In this document: positions 1 through 8,100 of the stretch, in pieces | Position numbering within the stretch: the stretch's first letter is position 1 | Layout: each line of letters opens with the position of its first letter | From: Acidobacteriota bacterium | GTDB lineage: Bacteria; Acidobacteriota; UBA6911; RPQK01 | DNA: 9,258 nt | Assembly (NCBI GenBank): GCA_003819755.1 | Contig: RPQK01000255.1 | Location: forward strand, 1-9,258 | Direction of reading: 5' to 3' | The notes under the pieces: model-generated | What the model was told of the DNA's origin: nothing | What the model saw: the letters and a program-made list of their open reading frames with translations, nothing else | Databases searched by the model: none | Translations under genes and position numbers: made by a program

Positions 1-60
1 CTCAAGGACGGTGACTGTTGCTTTGTCCTTGAGGTCTTTGAGGTCCTTGAGGTCCTTTTG
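1..60. repeat. 9-bp tandem repeat (TCCTTGAGG units) with an inverted copy at its left edge
   Basis: Units of TCCTTGAGG or TCTTTGAGG run head to tail from 26 to about 60 (26-34, 35-43, 44-52, then a partial unit). The first nine bases, CTCAAGGAC, are the exact reverse complement of GTCCTTGAG at 25-33 and again at 43-51, so the right array faces an opposed unit. The left arm is probably cut by the window edge. I see no coding potential. The architecture (units opposed by their reverse complement, next to a gene boundary) matches the other intergenic elements here, although the unit sequence differs. Confidence 0.8.
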
Positions 61-75
61 AATTCGTGTAATTCG
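60..75. repeat. Half copy of the ACACGAATT/AATTCGTGT palindromic element
   Basis: The 16 bases GAATTCGTGTAATTCG are identical to 5106-5121, the right half of the large palindrome between addB and addA. The copy directly abuts the GAGGTCCTT array, so two different repeat families sit side by side upstream of the receiver gene. After it, 76-172 is a short leader in which I find no convincing promoter hexamers. Confidence 0.8.
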
Positions 76-172
76 CTGCTCCCAAGCCGAAATCCTCACT
101 CCGAAAGCTGCAATTTTGAATCGGGACTTGCGTCGCGGCGCGATTCCGGGCAAAATCCCCTTTGATTTCGGC

Positions 173-178
173 GAGGAG
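173..178 (+). promoter_or_regulatory. Ribosome binding site that decides the receiver start
   Basis: GAGGAG lies six bases before the ATG at 185. It supports that start over the in-frame TTG at 116, which would add 23 residues unlike any receiver domain and has no Shine-Dalgarno sequence. Confidence 0.8.
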
Positions 179-184
179 AACCAG

Positions 185-580
185 ATGGGCCAAAGAGTTC
201 TGATCGTTGATGATTCACGTCTTGCTCGGGCAACTGTCCGAAAGTACCTTGTTCAGGCCGGACTTGAGGTCGTGGGTGAGGCTGGGAACGGGCGGGAAGC
301 AATTGATATGTTTACGCAACTCTCGCCTGACCTTGTCACTCTCGACGTCACCATGCCGGAAATCGACGGCTTGACGGCGTTCCGGGAGATCCGCAAGCGA
401 GATCCCAGCGCGGCCGTCATTCTCGTCACCTCACTGGATCAGAAGTTTATCGCCGAGGAGGTCGCACACGACCCGCGGGGGGGGTTTATTCCCAAGCCCT
501 TTTCCAGCTTCGACCTTCTTAAGGCTGTCAGGCAATTACTGAATCTCGACGAGTCGGACGACTCTTCCGTGGAGGGCTGA
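185..580 (+). CDS. cheY: CheY-like single-domain response regulator
   Basis: A 131-residue stand-alone receiver (REC) domain with no output domain. Visible landmarks are the acidic pair D9-D10 in LIVDDSR, the phosphoacceptor D54 in LDVTMPEIDG, the switch T82 in LVTS, and K104 in FIPKPF. The length is typical of CheY-type proteins. Such cytoplasmic proteins are phosphorylated by a histidine kinase and act by protein contact, for example with a flagellar motor or another effector. The next gene, five bases on, is a CheC-family phosphatase whose known substrate class is CheY-phosphate, so the pair probably works together. No kinase or receptor gene is in view, so a true chemotaxis role is inferred. 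An eight-G run (477-484) sits in the codons just before the conserved Lys and could be slippage-prone. A short acidic tail follows the last helix. Confidence 0.93.
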   Translation: MGQRVLIVDDSRLARATVRKYLVQAGLEVVGEAGNGREAIDMFTQLSPDLVTLDVTMPEIDGLTAFREIRKRDPSAAVILVTSLDQKFIAEEVAHDPRGGFIPKPFSSFDLLKAVRQLLNLDESDDSSVEG

Positions 581-585
581 GCGAA

Positions 586-1209
586 ATGACGAGTTGGAAT
601 CTTGAAATGGACGACGACCAGTTGGACTCCCTCAAAGAGGTCGGGAATGTGGGAGCCGGACACGCCGCTTCCGAGTTGGCTACCCTGATTGGGCGGAAGT
701 GCGTGGTAAGTGTCCCAGAGCTGACGTGTACGGATGCAGCGGGCATTGGGGAATTCATGAAGGGACCGGATACGATGGTCGTGGCCCTTCACATGAGCGT
801 GTTAGGCGATATTCCAGCCAACATGCTGGTCTTGACACGCCGCTCCCACGCTCAACTGATGCTGAATTACATGAGCCCAACTTCCGCCCCGCAGGCCGAG
901 CAGAACGAGGAAGCTTTCAAGCTGGCGCTCCGGCAACTCGGGGAAGTCCTGACCCGATCCTTCGCGGATGCCATTTCGCACTTCCTCGGGACGAATGCCC
1001 CTTACGCCTTCACAGAAGCCATCAATGGGGGAAAAGGCGGAATCGTCGCCGGGGTCTTCCCGGCAAGTGAACCCCAACCGGGACCATACATGGCGGTCCA
1101 CGCGGACTTCTTTGACGAGGAAAAGACTATTCAAGGCAAGCTGGTCTATCTGCTCAGTTCCCGATCCCAGGCATTGATTCTGGAGCGGATTGAACAGCTA
1201 CTCGGCTAG
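586..1209 (+). CDS. cheC: CheC-family CheY-phosphate phosphatase, one active site apparently degenerate
   Basis: A 207-residue CheC/CheX/FliY-type protein. The first family motif is intact: D14-x3-E18-x2-N21-x22-P44, inside EVGNVGAGHAASELATLIG. E and N are the catalytic pair in this family. The pseudo-symmetric second motif is recognisable at about 113-135 (QLGEVLTRSFADAISHFLG), but the expected E-x2-N reads Q117-x2-E120, so only one of the two sites seems competent. CheC proteins dephosphorylate CheY-P in the cytoplasm and often bind the deamidase CheD, which is not seen here. GGAGG at 571-575, within the end of the receiver gene, is the likely ribosome binding site, ten bases before ATG. 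The five-base gap to the receiver gene implies co-transcription. FliY and CheX are the alternatives: FliY is unlikely because there is no FliN domain. Confidence 0.88.
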   Translation: MTSWNLEMDDDQLDSLKEVGNVGAGHAASELATLIGRKCVVSVPELTCTDAAGIGEFMKGPDTMVVALHMSVLGDIPANMLVLTRRSHAQLMLNYMSPTSAPQAEQNEEAFKLALRQLGEVLTRSFADAISHFLGTNAPYAFTEAINGGKGGIVAGVFPASEPQPGPYMAVHADFFDEEKTIQGKLVYLLSSRSQALILERIEQLLG

Positions 1210-1222
1210 TGGGGTGCAAGAA

Positions 1223-1429
1223 ATGGACCTGCTCAATTACCTCATCTCGATTCTCATTTCCCTGACTGTCGGCCTGGTGGGGTTTGTTGTAGCCTACAAG
1301 ATCTTCGACTGGCTGACCCCTGGAGTCCACTTCGCCGATCAGCTGAAGGCCGACAACCGGTCGGTTGCCATCTTCCTGGCGGGTCTTTTTATCGGCCTCG
1401 GCCTGTTGTTGGGGAGTGCCGTCAAGTGA
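1223..1429 (+). CDS. Small two-helix membrane protein, DUF350-like
   Basis: A 68-residue hydrophobic protein with two predicted membrane helices, at about 4-28 and 48-67. They are joined by a polar loop containing DWLTPG (29-34) and DNRSVAI (44-50), followed by a Gly-rich second helix ending LLLGSAV. This pattern resembles one unit of the DUF350 family, whose members often carry two such units. The molecular function is unknown. I chose the ATG at 1223 with GGGGTG six bases upstream. An in-frame GTG at 1214 and a TTG at 1190 inside cheC are less likely. The gene starts 13 bases after cheC and its stop overlaps the next start by 4 bases (GTGA), so it is probably translated in the same operon. 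The family assignment rests on pattern memory only. Confidence 0.75.
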   Translation: MDLLNYLISILISLTVGLVGFVVAYKIFDWLTPGVHFADQLKADNRSVAIFLAGLFIGLGLLLGSAVK

Positions 1430-1866
1430 CCGCATGGCCGCTGATCCTGGTGCTCGCCGGCTTCTTCTCCTTGCCGGCCGGCCAGACACCTGCTCCTGAA
1501 CCAGCCGACCCGGCAGCTCAAAACCTGCGCCCCATCATAGAGAAGCATCTCGGTCGTCCCTACGTTTGGGGCGCATCCGGCATGAAGAGCTTCGACTGTT
1601 CGGGATTCGTTTGGCGGGTCATGACCGACAAGGGAATCCTGATAAAGCGCACCACCGCACGCAAGTTCTACCTGTGCCTTCCCCCCGTTGAGGAAGGCAA
1701 CAAGGTACAGTTCGGCAACATCATCTTCTTCGACAACCTGAAGCACTGCGGCATCGTCAACGACTCCGGGACCTTCTACCACGCGCAGTGCAAGAGGGGG
1801 ACTAACCTGTCCAGGCTGAACCGTTTTTGGACCCCGAAGGTATGCGGGGTCAGGAAGATGCCGTAG
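1426..1866 (+). CDS. Secreted NlpC/P60 (C40) cysteine peptidase
   Basis: A 146-residue protein beginning with GTG inside the stop of the preceding gene. Residues 1-20 form a hydrophobic signal peptide, followed by a Pro/Ala-rich linker to about 32 and then one NlpC/P60 domain. Catalytic landmarks are C58 in FDCSGFVW, H107 in HCGIV and a third polar residue, H119, in FYHA. RPYVWGASG (44-52) and FGNIIFF (96-102) match the usual flanking strands. Family members cleave peptide bonds in peptidoglycan stems, commonly next to D-iso-glutamyl residues, in the periplasm or cell wall. There is no SH3 or LysM targeting domain, so this is a minimal enzyme. C84 and C108 might form a disulfide. Its place after a receiver, a CheC protein and a small membrane protein is unusual, and a shared envelope function is only inferred. 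Confidence 0.9.
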   Translation: MTAWPLILVLAGFFSLPAGQTPAPEPADPAAQNLRPIIEKHLGRPYVWGASGMKSFDCSGFVWRVMTDKGILIKRTTARKFYLCLPPVEEGNKVQFGNIIFFDNLKHCGIVNDSGTFYHAQCKRGTNLSRLNRFWTPKVCGVRKMP

Positions 1867-1870
1867 GCAC

Positions 1871-1943
1871 TGACCACTGCCCGCTGACTGCTGCTCGCTG
1901 CCCGGTGGAGTGGCGGCATAATCAGCGGGCAGCGGGCAGTCAC
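1871..1943. repeat. GC-rich inverted short-unit repeat (CTGCCCGCT family), possible terminator
   Basis: It begins just after the peptidase stop. ACTGCCCGCTG (1876-1886) is the exact reverse complement of CAGCGGGCAGT (1930-1940). A nested pair, CGCTGCCCG (1896-1904) and CGGGCAGCG (1926-1934), can also form a stem with a 21-base loop. Both arms are built from loosely repeated CTGCCCGCTGACTG-like units. The stem could stop transcription of the upstream operon, but no T-tract follows, so an ordinary intrinsic terminator is not shown. It fills most of the 99-base gap between the peptidase gene and addB. Confidence 0.7.
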
Positions 1944-1952
1944 CATCCTGTG

Positions 1953-1958
1953 TTAAAT
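1953..1958 (+). promoter_or_regulatory. Possible -10 element for addB
   Basis: TTAAAT lies eight to thirteen bases before the GTG start, in the only AT-rich patch between the GC-rich repeat and addB. No convincing -35 hexamer is present, because the expected place is inside the repeat. If used, transcription would begin at or next to the GTG. That would fit the lack of any Shine-Dalgarno sequence (a leaderless message). This is tentative. Confidence 0.2.
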
Positions 1959-1965
1959 TGACGCC

Positions 1966-4900
1966 GTGTTTTCCCACCTGATTTTGGCCCCCTCTTATCG
2001 CCTGCTTTTGGACCGTCTCCTCGGCGAGATCCGGTCGACCGCGTCCGCAGGCCGGCTGACGAGCCAATGGATCGTCACTTCCAGTTCGACTCTTGCCGCA
2101 GAACTGCGAATCCTGCTAGCGCGTGAATCCGACGCAGGCGTGATTGCGGGTGTCCGAATCATACCTGTACTCCCTTTTGTCGACCGACTTTCCGAGCTCA
2201 TCGATGCAGCACCCGGAGCCCGTTGGAGTCCTCTTTTCGACCTTCTCCTTTACCGGCTGCTCGAACAGGAGCAGGTCCCTGAACTGGTCGCCTTGAGCGA
2301 ACTGCGAGGAGGTCAGGACCTGCTCCGCCCGGCCTTCCTCGACCTCGCAGATGCCGGTTTTGGGCTCGAACAGCTGGAAGTGCTGCAAGAAGTCATTGAC
2401 CTCTCGGAAACCGATGGAACGACCCGCGAAGTGCTACGACTGTACCTAACCTGGCTCCACCTGCTCGACAGGGCCGAGATCACGTGGGGGCCATTATCGT
2501 GCCAGCAACTGGGCGAGAAGATCAGCCAAGTCCCTGACGCTCAACTGTCGACCCTGCTGGGTGAGACTCAGCTGGCCGATATCCGCGTTCATGTCTACGG
2601 TTTCTACGAATTTACCGACGTGGCTGAACAGGTGCTCTCCGCTCTTGCCCGACGAGTCTCCACGAGCTTTTACCTCCCTTTCTATCGTCCGGACGGGAAG
2701 ACGCACCATGCATTTGAATTCGCCGAGCCAATTATCGAGGCTCTGCGCCTGCGCCTCGGAAGCGCGGCGGCGAACATCGAGACGCTCGAGCCAGATGGAC
2801 AGGCGCCTCTCCGCTTCTTCCTCTCTACTTTCCCGGAAGGCCAGATCGCCTCGCAGCCCGGTTTTCTCACATACCAGCGGGCGTCCGGTCTACGGGCCGA
2901 GGTTGTTTCGGCCGCAGTCCAGGTGCAAAGATGGCTCGACGACGCCCGTCTGGGCCTTGATCCGCGGGAGATCCACGTTGTCGCTCCGCAGGCCGGGCTT
3001 TACTCCGATCTAATCCGCGAGATTTTCCCGTCTTTCGCTATTCCGTTGCGGCTTGCCGAAGTACCGAACGATCTGAGTCCCTCAGCCCGGGCTCTACGGA
3101 GCATTGTCCGGCTCTGGGAAGACCAGGCGCCCACCGAATCGGTGCTCGGTCTCTTCAGGGATTTTCCCAACCTCGGCTGCCTGCGGGCCATAGAACTGAA
3201 TTCCTTCGAGACCAAGCTGCGCAAAGCGGGGTTCGACGGGAGAAACTGGGCCGGCCTGCAGGAACACCGAGGCTCGGTCGGCCTGACCGAAAGCGAAGCG
3301 GCTCTGGTCGATGAAATCGTCCAACTGTGGACCCGCATCCCGGCACCAGTAAGTCAGGTCCTGCTCACGGTCACCGAGGCGCTTTCCAGGCTCGAGCGGA
3401 TAGCGGAACGCTGGCTTCCCGATTCTGATCTTCTGACGGCCCTCGTCGACACCCTGAAGGTCCTGCCGGGCGATCTTCGATTCCCCCTGACCGTGCTGCT
3501 CGGCCTGCTGGAAAGTCAGGCAGGCGATACGGCGCTCGACGACCCGCCGGAAAAAAACGGCGTGCTTTTTGCCCCGCTCATGCGGACACGAGGCTTGGCT
3601 CCTCGAGCGGTAGTTCTCCTGGGCCTTGCCTCCGGCCGTCTTCCCTTCGTAGTCCAGGAGGACCCGCTCATGGGCGACGCCGTCCGGCTTAACCTCGGTC
3701 GACTGGTGCGAGACCTTGGCCACCGGCTCACTCTCAGGACGGCGGTGGCAGAGGAAATGGCGTTGTTGTTCGTCCTTGTCAACGGCAGCAGCGAATACGT
3801 GCACTGGGTGATACCCGACACCGACGAGAATGGACGAGGCCTCGCGCCAACGCCGTGGGTGCAGCGGTATCTCCAACGTTGGGAGAGCAGTCCTCCCGAA
3901 CCACGGCCGACTTACTCGCGACCGCATGTTCCCTTGCCCCGCGGCCCGGCCGAACAGGCGCGGGTGCTGCTAGGTTTGGACCCGGTTCATGGCCGCTTCT
4001 TGCCTCCCACCTGGTCTGCTCATCTCGATCGCGACTCGGGTGTCGGAACCGGGTCAGTCAACTACTCGGACATTCTTGGCTCCTTGACGGAAAAGGAGCA
4101 CGAGCCGCGTTGGAACGGGTTCATACCCCAAGCAGCGCTTGGGTCGGGAACCGCGATCGTCCGAGTAACCGAGCTGGAGAGATTGTCCCGATGCCCGTTT
4201 CAAGGTTACAACCGGATGATCGCCGGTTGGGAAGCCCTTTGGCCACTGGATTTCACGCAAGACGTAAAAGCGACTGAATGGGGTAGTTTGCTGCACGCCC
4301 TGTTTGAACGAACCGTCGGCGAATATAGGGACGCCGGACTCACGCTCAAGGCAATGGCGGGCGCACTTCTCGAGGACGACTGCCGGTCCCTGATCCGGCA
4401 AATCGAAGAACTACCCGATGACGCTTCGCTTCAGCTTCCTTTATTACCTCCCCTGTTTCGCAAGGCGGCTAAGGCCAAACTCCTGCAGTTGGCCCGAGAG
4501 TATTGGGAGGCTGTGCAGGCAGGGGCAATTCCCGACGGCAATAATATCTGCACCGAAAAGAGGTGCAACGCTCAATTCCCTGGGCTGGAAGGGGTACAGG
4601 TATCAGGGCAGCTCGACCGAATGGACGACCGGCGAGATCACTTCGTGATCATCGACTACAAGAGCGGGCGCGAGCCTGAAACCCTCCAAACGGAGGTCAG
4701 AAACGGTTTTCGACTCCAGCCTCTCCTGTATCCGTGGCTGCACCAGATGTCGGGAGAGGGTCCAGGCAAGCCCACCCGGTTCTCCTACGTCTTCTTCGGC
4801 AAGTCGCCAGTTCAGGAGAAGTCGGTCTGTGCGGAACAATCCGATTCGATTGAAGACTGGCTTGCTCTTTTCGCGCGCATCCTGCGCGAGGGGGCCTATG

Positions 4901-5079
4901 TCGCGTGCTCGAACGAGGCGTTAGAGCTGCTAGGGATCGAAAAGGCCGAGCCTTGTCAGTACTGTGAATACCCCTCGCTTTGCAGGAGGTTCGAGAGGCA
5001 GGCCCCGGCCCGAATTGCTCGCTTTCTGACGCAATTCCTCCCGGAGAGACTGGCGAAGTTTCAGGGAAAGGGTGATTAG
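1966..5079 (+). CDS. addB: AddB-like nuclease subunit of the AddAB double-strand-break resection complex
   Basis: A 1037-residue protein, near the usual 1,000-1,170 for AddB. The N-terminal two thirds resemble an inactivated helicase: no Walker A is present in APSYRLLLDRLL, though the AddB-type segment GLASGRLPFVVQEDPLM is clear. The C-terminal third is a PD-(D/E)XK nuclease with H777 (WGSLLHALFE), D884 (GQLDRMD), D897-Y-K899 (IDYKSG) and Q918-x3-Y922. Four cysteines fit the AddB iron-sulfur staple around this domain: C743 (LSRCPF), then C997, C1000 and C1006 as C-x2-C-x5-C. In the family, AddB cuts one strand, scans for Chi, and partners with AddA, which follows here. Start GTG 1966 is the first in-frame start after the repeat; no ribosome binding site is visible. 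A 54-bp palindrome separates it from addA. A RecC-type protein is excluded by the intact nuclease and Cys cluster. Confidence 0.92.
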   Translation: MFSHLILAPSYRLLLDRLLGEIRSTASAGRLTSQWIVTSSSTLAAELRILLARESDAGVIAGVRIIPVLPFVDRLSELIDAAPGARWSPLFDLLLYRLLEQEQVPELVALSELRGGQDLLRPAFLDLADAGFGLEQLEVLQEVIDLSETDGTTREVLRLYLTWLHLLDRAEITWGPLSCQQLGEKISQVPDAQLSTLLGETQLADIRVHVYGFYEFTDVAEQVLSALARRVSTSFYLPFYRPDGKTHHAFEFAEPIIEALRLRLGSAAANIETLEPDGQAPLRFFLSTFPEGQIASQPGFLTYQRASGLRAEVVSAAVQVQRWLDDARLGLDPREIHVVAPQAGLYSDLIREIFPSFAIPLRLAEVPNDLSPSARALRSIVRLWEDQAPTESVLGLFRDFPNLGCLRAIELNSFETKLRKAGFDGRNWAGLQEHRGSVGLTESEAALVDEIVQLWTRIPAPVSQVLLTVTEALSRLERIAERWLPDSDLLTALVDTLKVLPGDLRFPLTVLLGLLESQAGDTALDDPPEKNGVLFAPLMRTRGLAPRAVVLLGLASGRLPFVVQEDPLMGDAVRLNLGRLVRDLGHRLTLRTAVAEEMALLFVLVNGSSEYVHWVIPDTDENGRGLAPTPWVQRYLQRWESSPPEPRPTYSRPHVPLPRGPAEQARVLLGLDPVHGRFLPPTWSAHLDRDSGVGTGSVNYSDILGSLTEKEHEPRWNGFIPQAALGSGTAIVRVTELERLSRCPFQGYNRMIAGWEALWPLDFTQDVKATEWGSLLHALFERTVGEYRDAGLTLKAMAGALLEDDCRSLIRQIEELPDDASLQLPLLPPLFRKAAKAKLLQLAREYWEAVQAGAIPDGNNICTEKRCNAQFPGLEGVQVSGQLDRMDDRRDHFVIIDYKSGREPETLQTEVRNGFRLQPLLYPWLHQMSGEGPGKPTRFSYVFFGKSPVQEKSVCAEQSDSIEDWLALFARILREGAYVACSNEALELLGIEKAEPCQYCEYPSLCRRFERQAPARIARFLTQFLPERLAKFQGKGD

Positions 5080-5081
5080 CA

Positions 5082-5135
5082 ATCCACGAATTATACGAAT
5101 TACACGAATTCGTGTAATTCGTGTAATTCGTGGAT
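5082..5135. repeat. 54-bp near-perfect palindrome of ACACGAATT / AATTCGTGT 9-mers
   Basis: Centred between 5108 and 5109 on a GAATTC core, the two 27-base arms are reverse complements at 26 positions. The only mismatch is T5094 against G5123, which would be a U-G wobble in RNA. There is no loop sequence. Each arm is built of 9-base units (ACACGAATT on the left, AATTCGTGT on the right). It fills nearly the whole addB-addA gap, starting three bases after the addB stop. In mRNA it would form a very stable hairpin, but no T-tract follows, so it may stabilise or partly attenuate the message rather than end it. This is inferred. Confidence 0.93.
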
Positions 5136-5145
5136 AACCCTTGAG

Positions 5146-5152
5146 AAAGAGG
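5146..5152 (+). promoter_or_regulatory. Ribosome binding site of addA with tight spacing
   Basis: AAAGAGG ends only two bases before the ATG at 5155, closer than usual. It lies just outside the palindrome, so the hairpin need not sequester it. No better start is in frame nearby. Confidence 0.5.
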
Positions 5153-5154
5153 AA

Positions 5155-8100
5155 ATGACACCAACCTCGATCCCGGATGCCGACCAACGCCGAACGGCGG
5201 TGACCACGCCGCATCACGCCTTCGTGTGGGCGAGTGCGGGCACCGGCAAAACTCATACATTGACGTTGCGCGCGCTTTACCTCCTTCTGAACGCCCCCTT
5301 CCTGCCCGGCGCCCTTGAGCAGTTTCCAGAAATCGGGTACCTCTATGCGAGCCCGGATCGGCGCGTGCGGCTGAAAGCGGCTCGCGCGGCTGTGCGGTCC
5401 TTGGTATTGACGACTTTCACCCGGAAAGCGGCTGCGGAAATGCAGACTCGCCTTTACGGATATCTGGACCTGCTCGCCTCCTCCGCAACACGAACAGACC
5501 TGAAGGCCGCATTGTGCGCAGGCGGAAAGCACGGCGATCCCTTGCTGGAAGAAATCTGCGATGATCTGTGCGCCCGGTTCGGCGGAGGTGCCGACGCGGA
5601 GGCCGGCTATACTCTCCTCCGGCAAGGAGCTGAAGCCTTGGGGGAGTTGGCTTGCGAGCTTCAAATCTCGACCATTCACAGCCTTGCCGCCTCGATCCTG
5701 AAAAGGCACCCGCTCGAGGCCCGAATCCCGATTACGGCGCGCTTTGCCGAGGAAAACGAAGACGACTATGGTGATCTCGACGATGCCCTGATCCGGCGAT
5801 GGTGGCAGACGGAAGCGCTTTCCGATCCGGATCTCGAGGAGGGTCTCGACAAGCTGCTTGCCCAAGTGTCGCCTTACCAGATCCGCGAATGGCTCAAGAA
5901 GGTCTACCACTATCCTGAAATCGCCGGGCAGCTCGAGCTCTGGACTTGTCCGGATCCGGCCGATGTTCAGCTCGCCCTGGCCGCTTGCGCGGACCTCGGC
6001 AAGGAGCTGAGAGGTAACGCCGGCAAGAGGATCGCGTCAAACGGCGAGCGTCTGCTCGAACTTGCTTCAGCCCTCCAGACGCGCGAGAAGCGTGCTCCAT
6101 CCTGGTCGGATCTGTGTCGCTTTCTTTACGAAAATCGTTCAAACCTCTTCCTGGACGCGGTACACGCGTCAAAGGCAGTCAAATGCGCAATCCAACAGCT
6201 TGACCGCCACCTGTCTGCCTATTTCGAGAGTTTCGAACGGATCTACCCGGTAGCGCTCGGAATGTGCCTGCTCGAGCAGTTGGGGCAGGAGTGGAGTATC
6301 TGGAGACGCGTCCTCGCTCGTTTCCTCGCCTGGGCCAAGACGAGCGGTGTAGGCGCGCTCGGTGTGGTGGGGTTCGACGAGATGATCCGGCTGGCCGGCG
6401 ATCTCCTCGAACAGCAACCGAAGGTCAAGCACGCCGAACGCGGCCGGCTGAGAGCGCTTCTCGTCGACGAGTTTCAGGACACCGATCCCGATCAACTTCG
6501 CCTGATCACTGCCTTGCTGCGGAAGGCGCACAGTGGTGACCACGAAATCCTGGGGTTCTTCGTTGGAGACAGGAAGCAGAGCATCTACCGTTTTCGTGGC
6601 GCTGATGTCGACTCCACGACCAGTTTCTCAGCCAACTACCGGGCGCTTACGGATTGTTGCCTGCCGGTCGAAAACCTCTTCCTGGCTGCCACGTTTCGAA
6701 GTCTGCCTACTGTCACCGGTCTCGTCAATCGCCTGTTCTCCAGCGAGCTTCCGCTCATCAGGGATGACCAGGAGAATCTGAGCCCGGTCAGGGGGGAGAA
6801 CGGCGAGCCGCCGGAATGGGTCTGGATTCAATCAGAAGACGCCTCGAAACCACTGACCGCAGGCCGCGCTCGAGCACTGGCGTCAGCCGAGACCGTCCGA
6901 TTGATCGATCAATTCGTGACCCGGCCGGTGGAAGAGAACCTGGAAGCGCAGGCGTCCGTGGAGGCGCTGGTGGCCCTGGGACCGCAGGCGTCTCCGCTCG
7001 GGTCGGGCAGGAAGCGCCGCGCTCCGTCGCCAGCACAAATGACCATGTTTTCACTTTGGACGGGGGGGGACACCCCGTGCCCCAGTGCAGGCGAGACGCC
7101 TGCGCTCCCGGCGACGCCCCCCCGACCGGGCAAGTACTCGGATATCCTTGTCCTGGTGAGGAGCGGTCGCGAGTTGGACGCCCTGCTGCCCACACTTCAG
7201 GAGGCGGGGATCCCGGTTGTCAGCTCCGGCGCTCGCACCCTGTATCGTCAACCAGAGGTCTCGGATATCCTGAATCTCCTGATAGCCCTCCACAATCCCC
7301 TGGATACCGTGGCTGTCGGCGCCGTGCTGCGCAGCCCCCTGGTGCAGCTCTGCGATCCTGATATCCACCAGCTGATTAAGACTGTCCCGCCATCACGGCT
7401 GATCCACGAAGCGGATCCTCTTCCCCACTTCCTGCCGGAACCAGCCCGGATGCGGATCGAGTCCCTTCGTCGCCTGGCCTTGCTGCGCCGTTCGAGCTCC
7501 GTTTCAAGCTGGTTGATGGAAATCAGGGAATTCCTGCCGCTCCCCGCTTACACGGACAGCTTTGACCTGGAAGGGCGTTCCTATGCCCGTATCAACAGGC
7601 TCCTGGATGCCTTCCTCGCCGAAATGAAGGCCAATCCTACCGCCCCCTTGGCCTGGCTGCTTCGTCAGCGGGCCCGAGCCAGCGAAGTCGGTCGGTACGA
7701 CGCCGATCTTGGTGAAGACGTCGGGGTATCCGACGAGGGCCTGGACGCTGTTCGAGTCATGACCATCCACAAGGCCAAGGGGCTCGAGGCTCGGTATGTG
7801 ATTGTCTATGGCTGGGGGTCGGTTCTTCAGGAGACGCTGGCCGCATCTAACCACCGGGGGTCTATCGCCATCCGCACGGAACCCTCGTGCGCGTCCCGGG
7901 ACTCGCGCCGGGTTGAATTTTCTCTGCCCTGGGGGCCGGTCGTCGTGACTTCAGAACACCTTCAAGCCGCTATCAGGGAGGAAGAATTGCACCTCCGGGC
8001 AGAGGCTATCCGCCTGGCTTACGTGGCAACCACCCGGGCACGAGATCAGCTGAGCCTGATCTGCGCACTTTCCCGTCATCTGCAGGTGCCGGCCCAATTC

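Noticed and set aside
116..184. Upstream TTG start for the receiver, adding 23 residues
   Set aside because: The extra residues do not match a receiver fold, no ribosome binding site precedes the TTG, and a good GAGGAG precedes the ATG at 185.
1339..2067. 242-residue minus-strand open frame
   Set aside because: Antisense to the peptidase gene, with Cys/Gly/Pro-rich translation typical of a shadow frame in GC-rich DNA.
5082..5135. Intrinsic terminator after addB
   Set aside because: The stem is strong but is AT/GC-mixed, loopless and not followed by a T-tract; AACCC follows instead. It is kept as a palindromic repeat.
4930..5910. 326-residue minus-strand open frame across the addB-addA junction
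   Set aside because: It lies antisense to two clearly conserved genes, and part of it is the palindrome translated as repeated Ile-Thr-Arg text. No recognisable domain.
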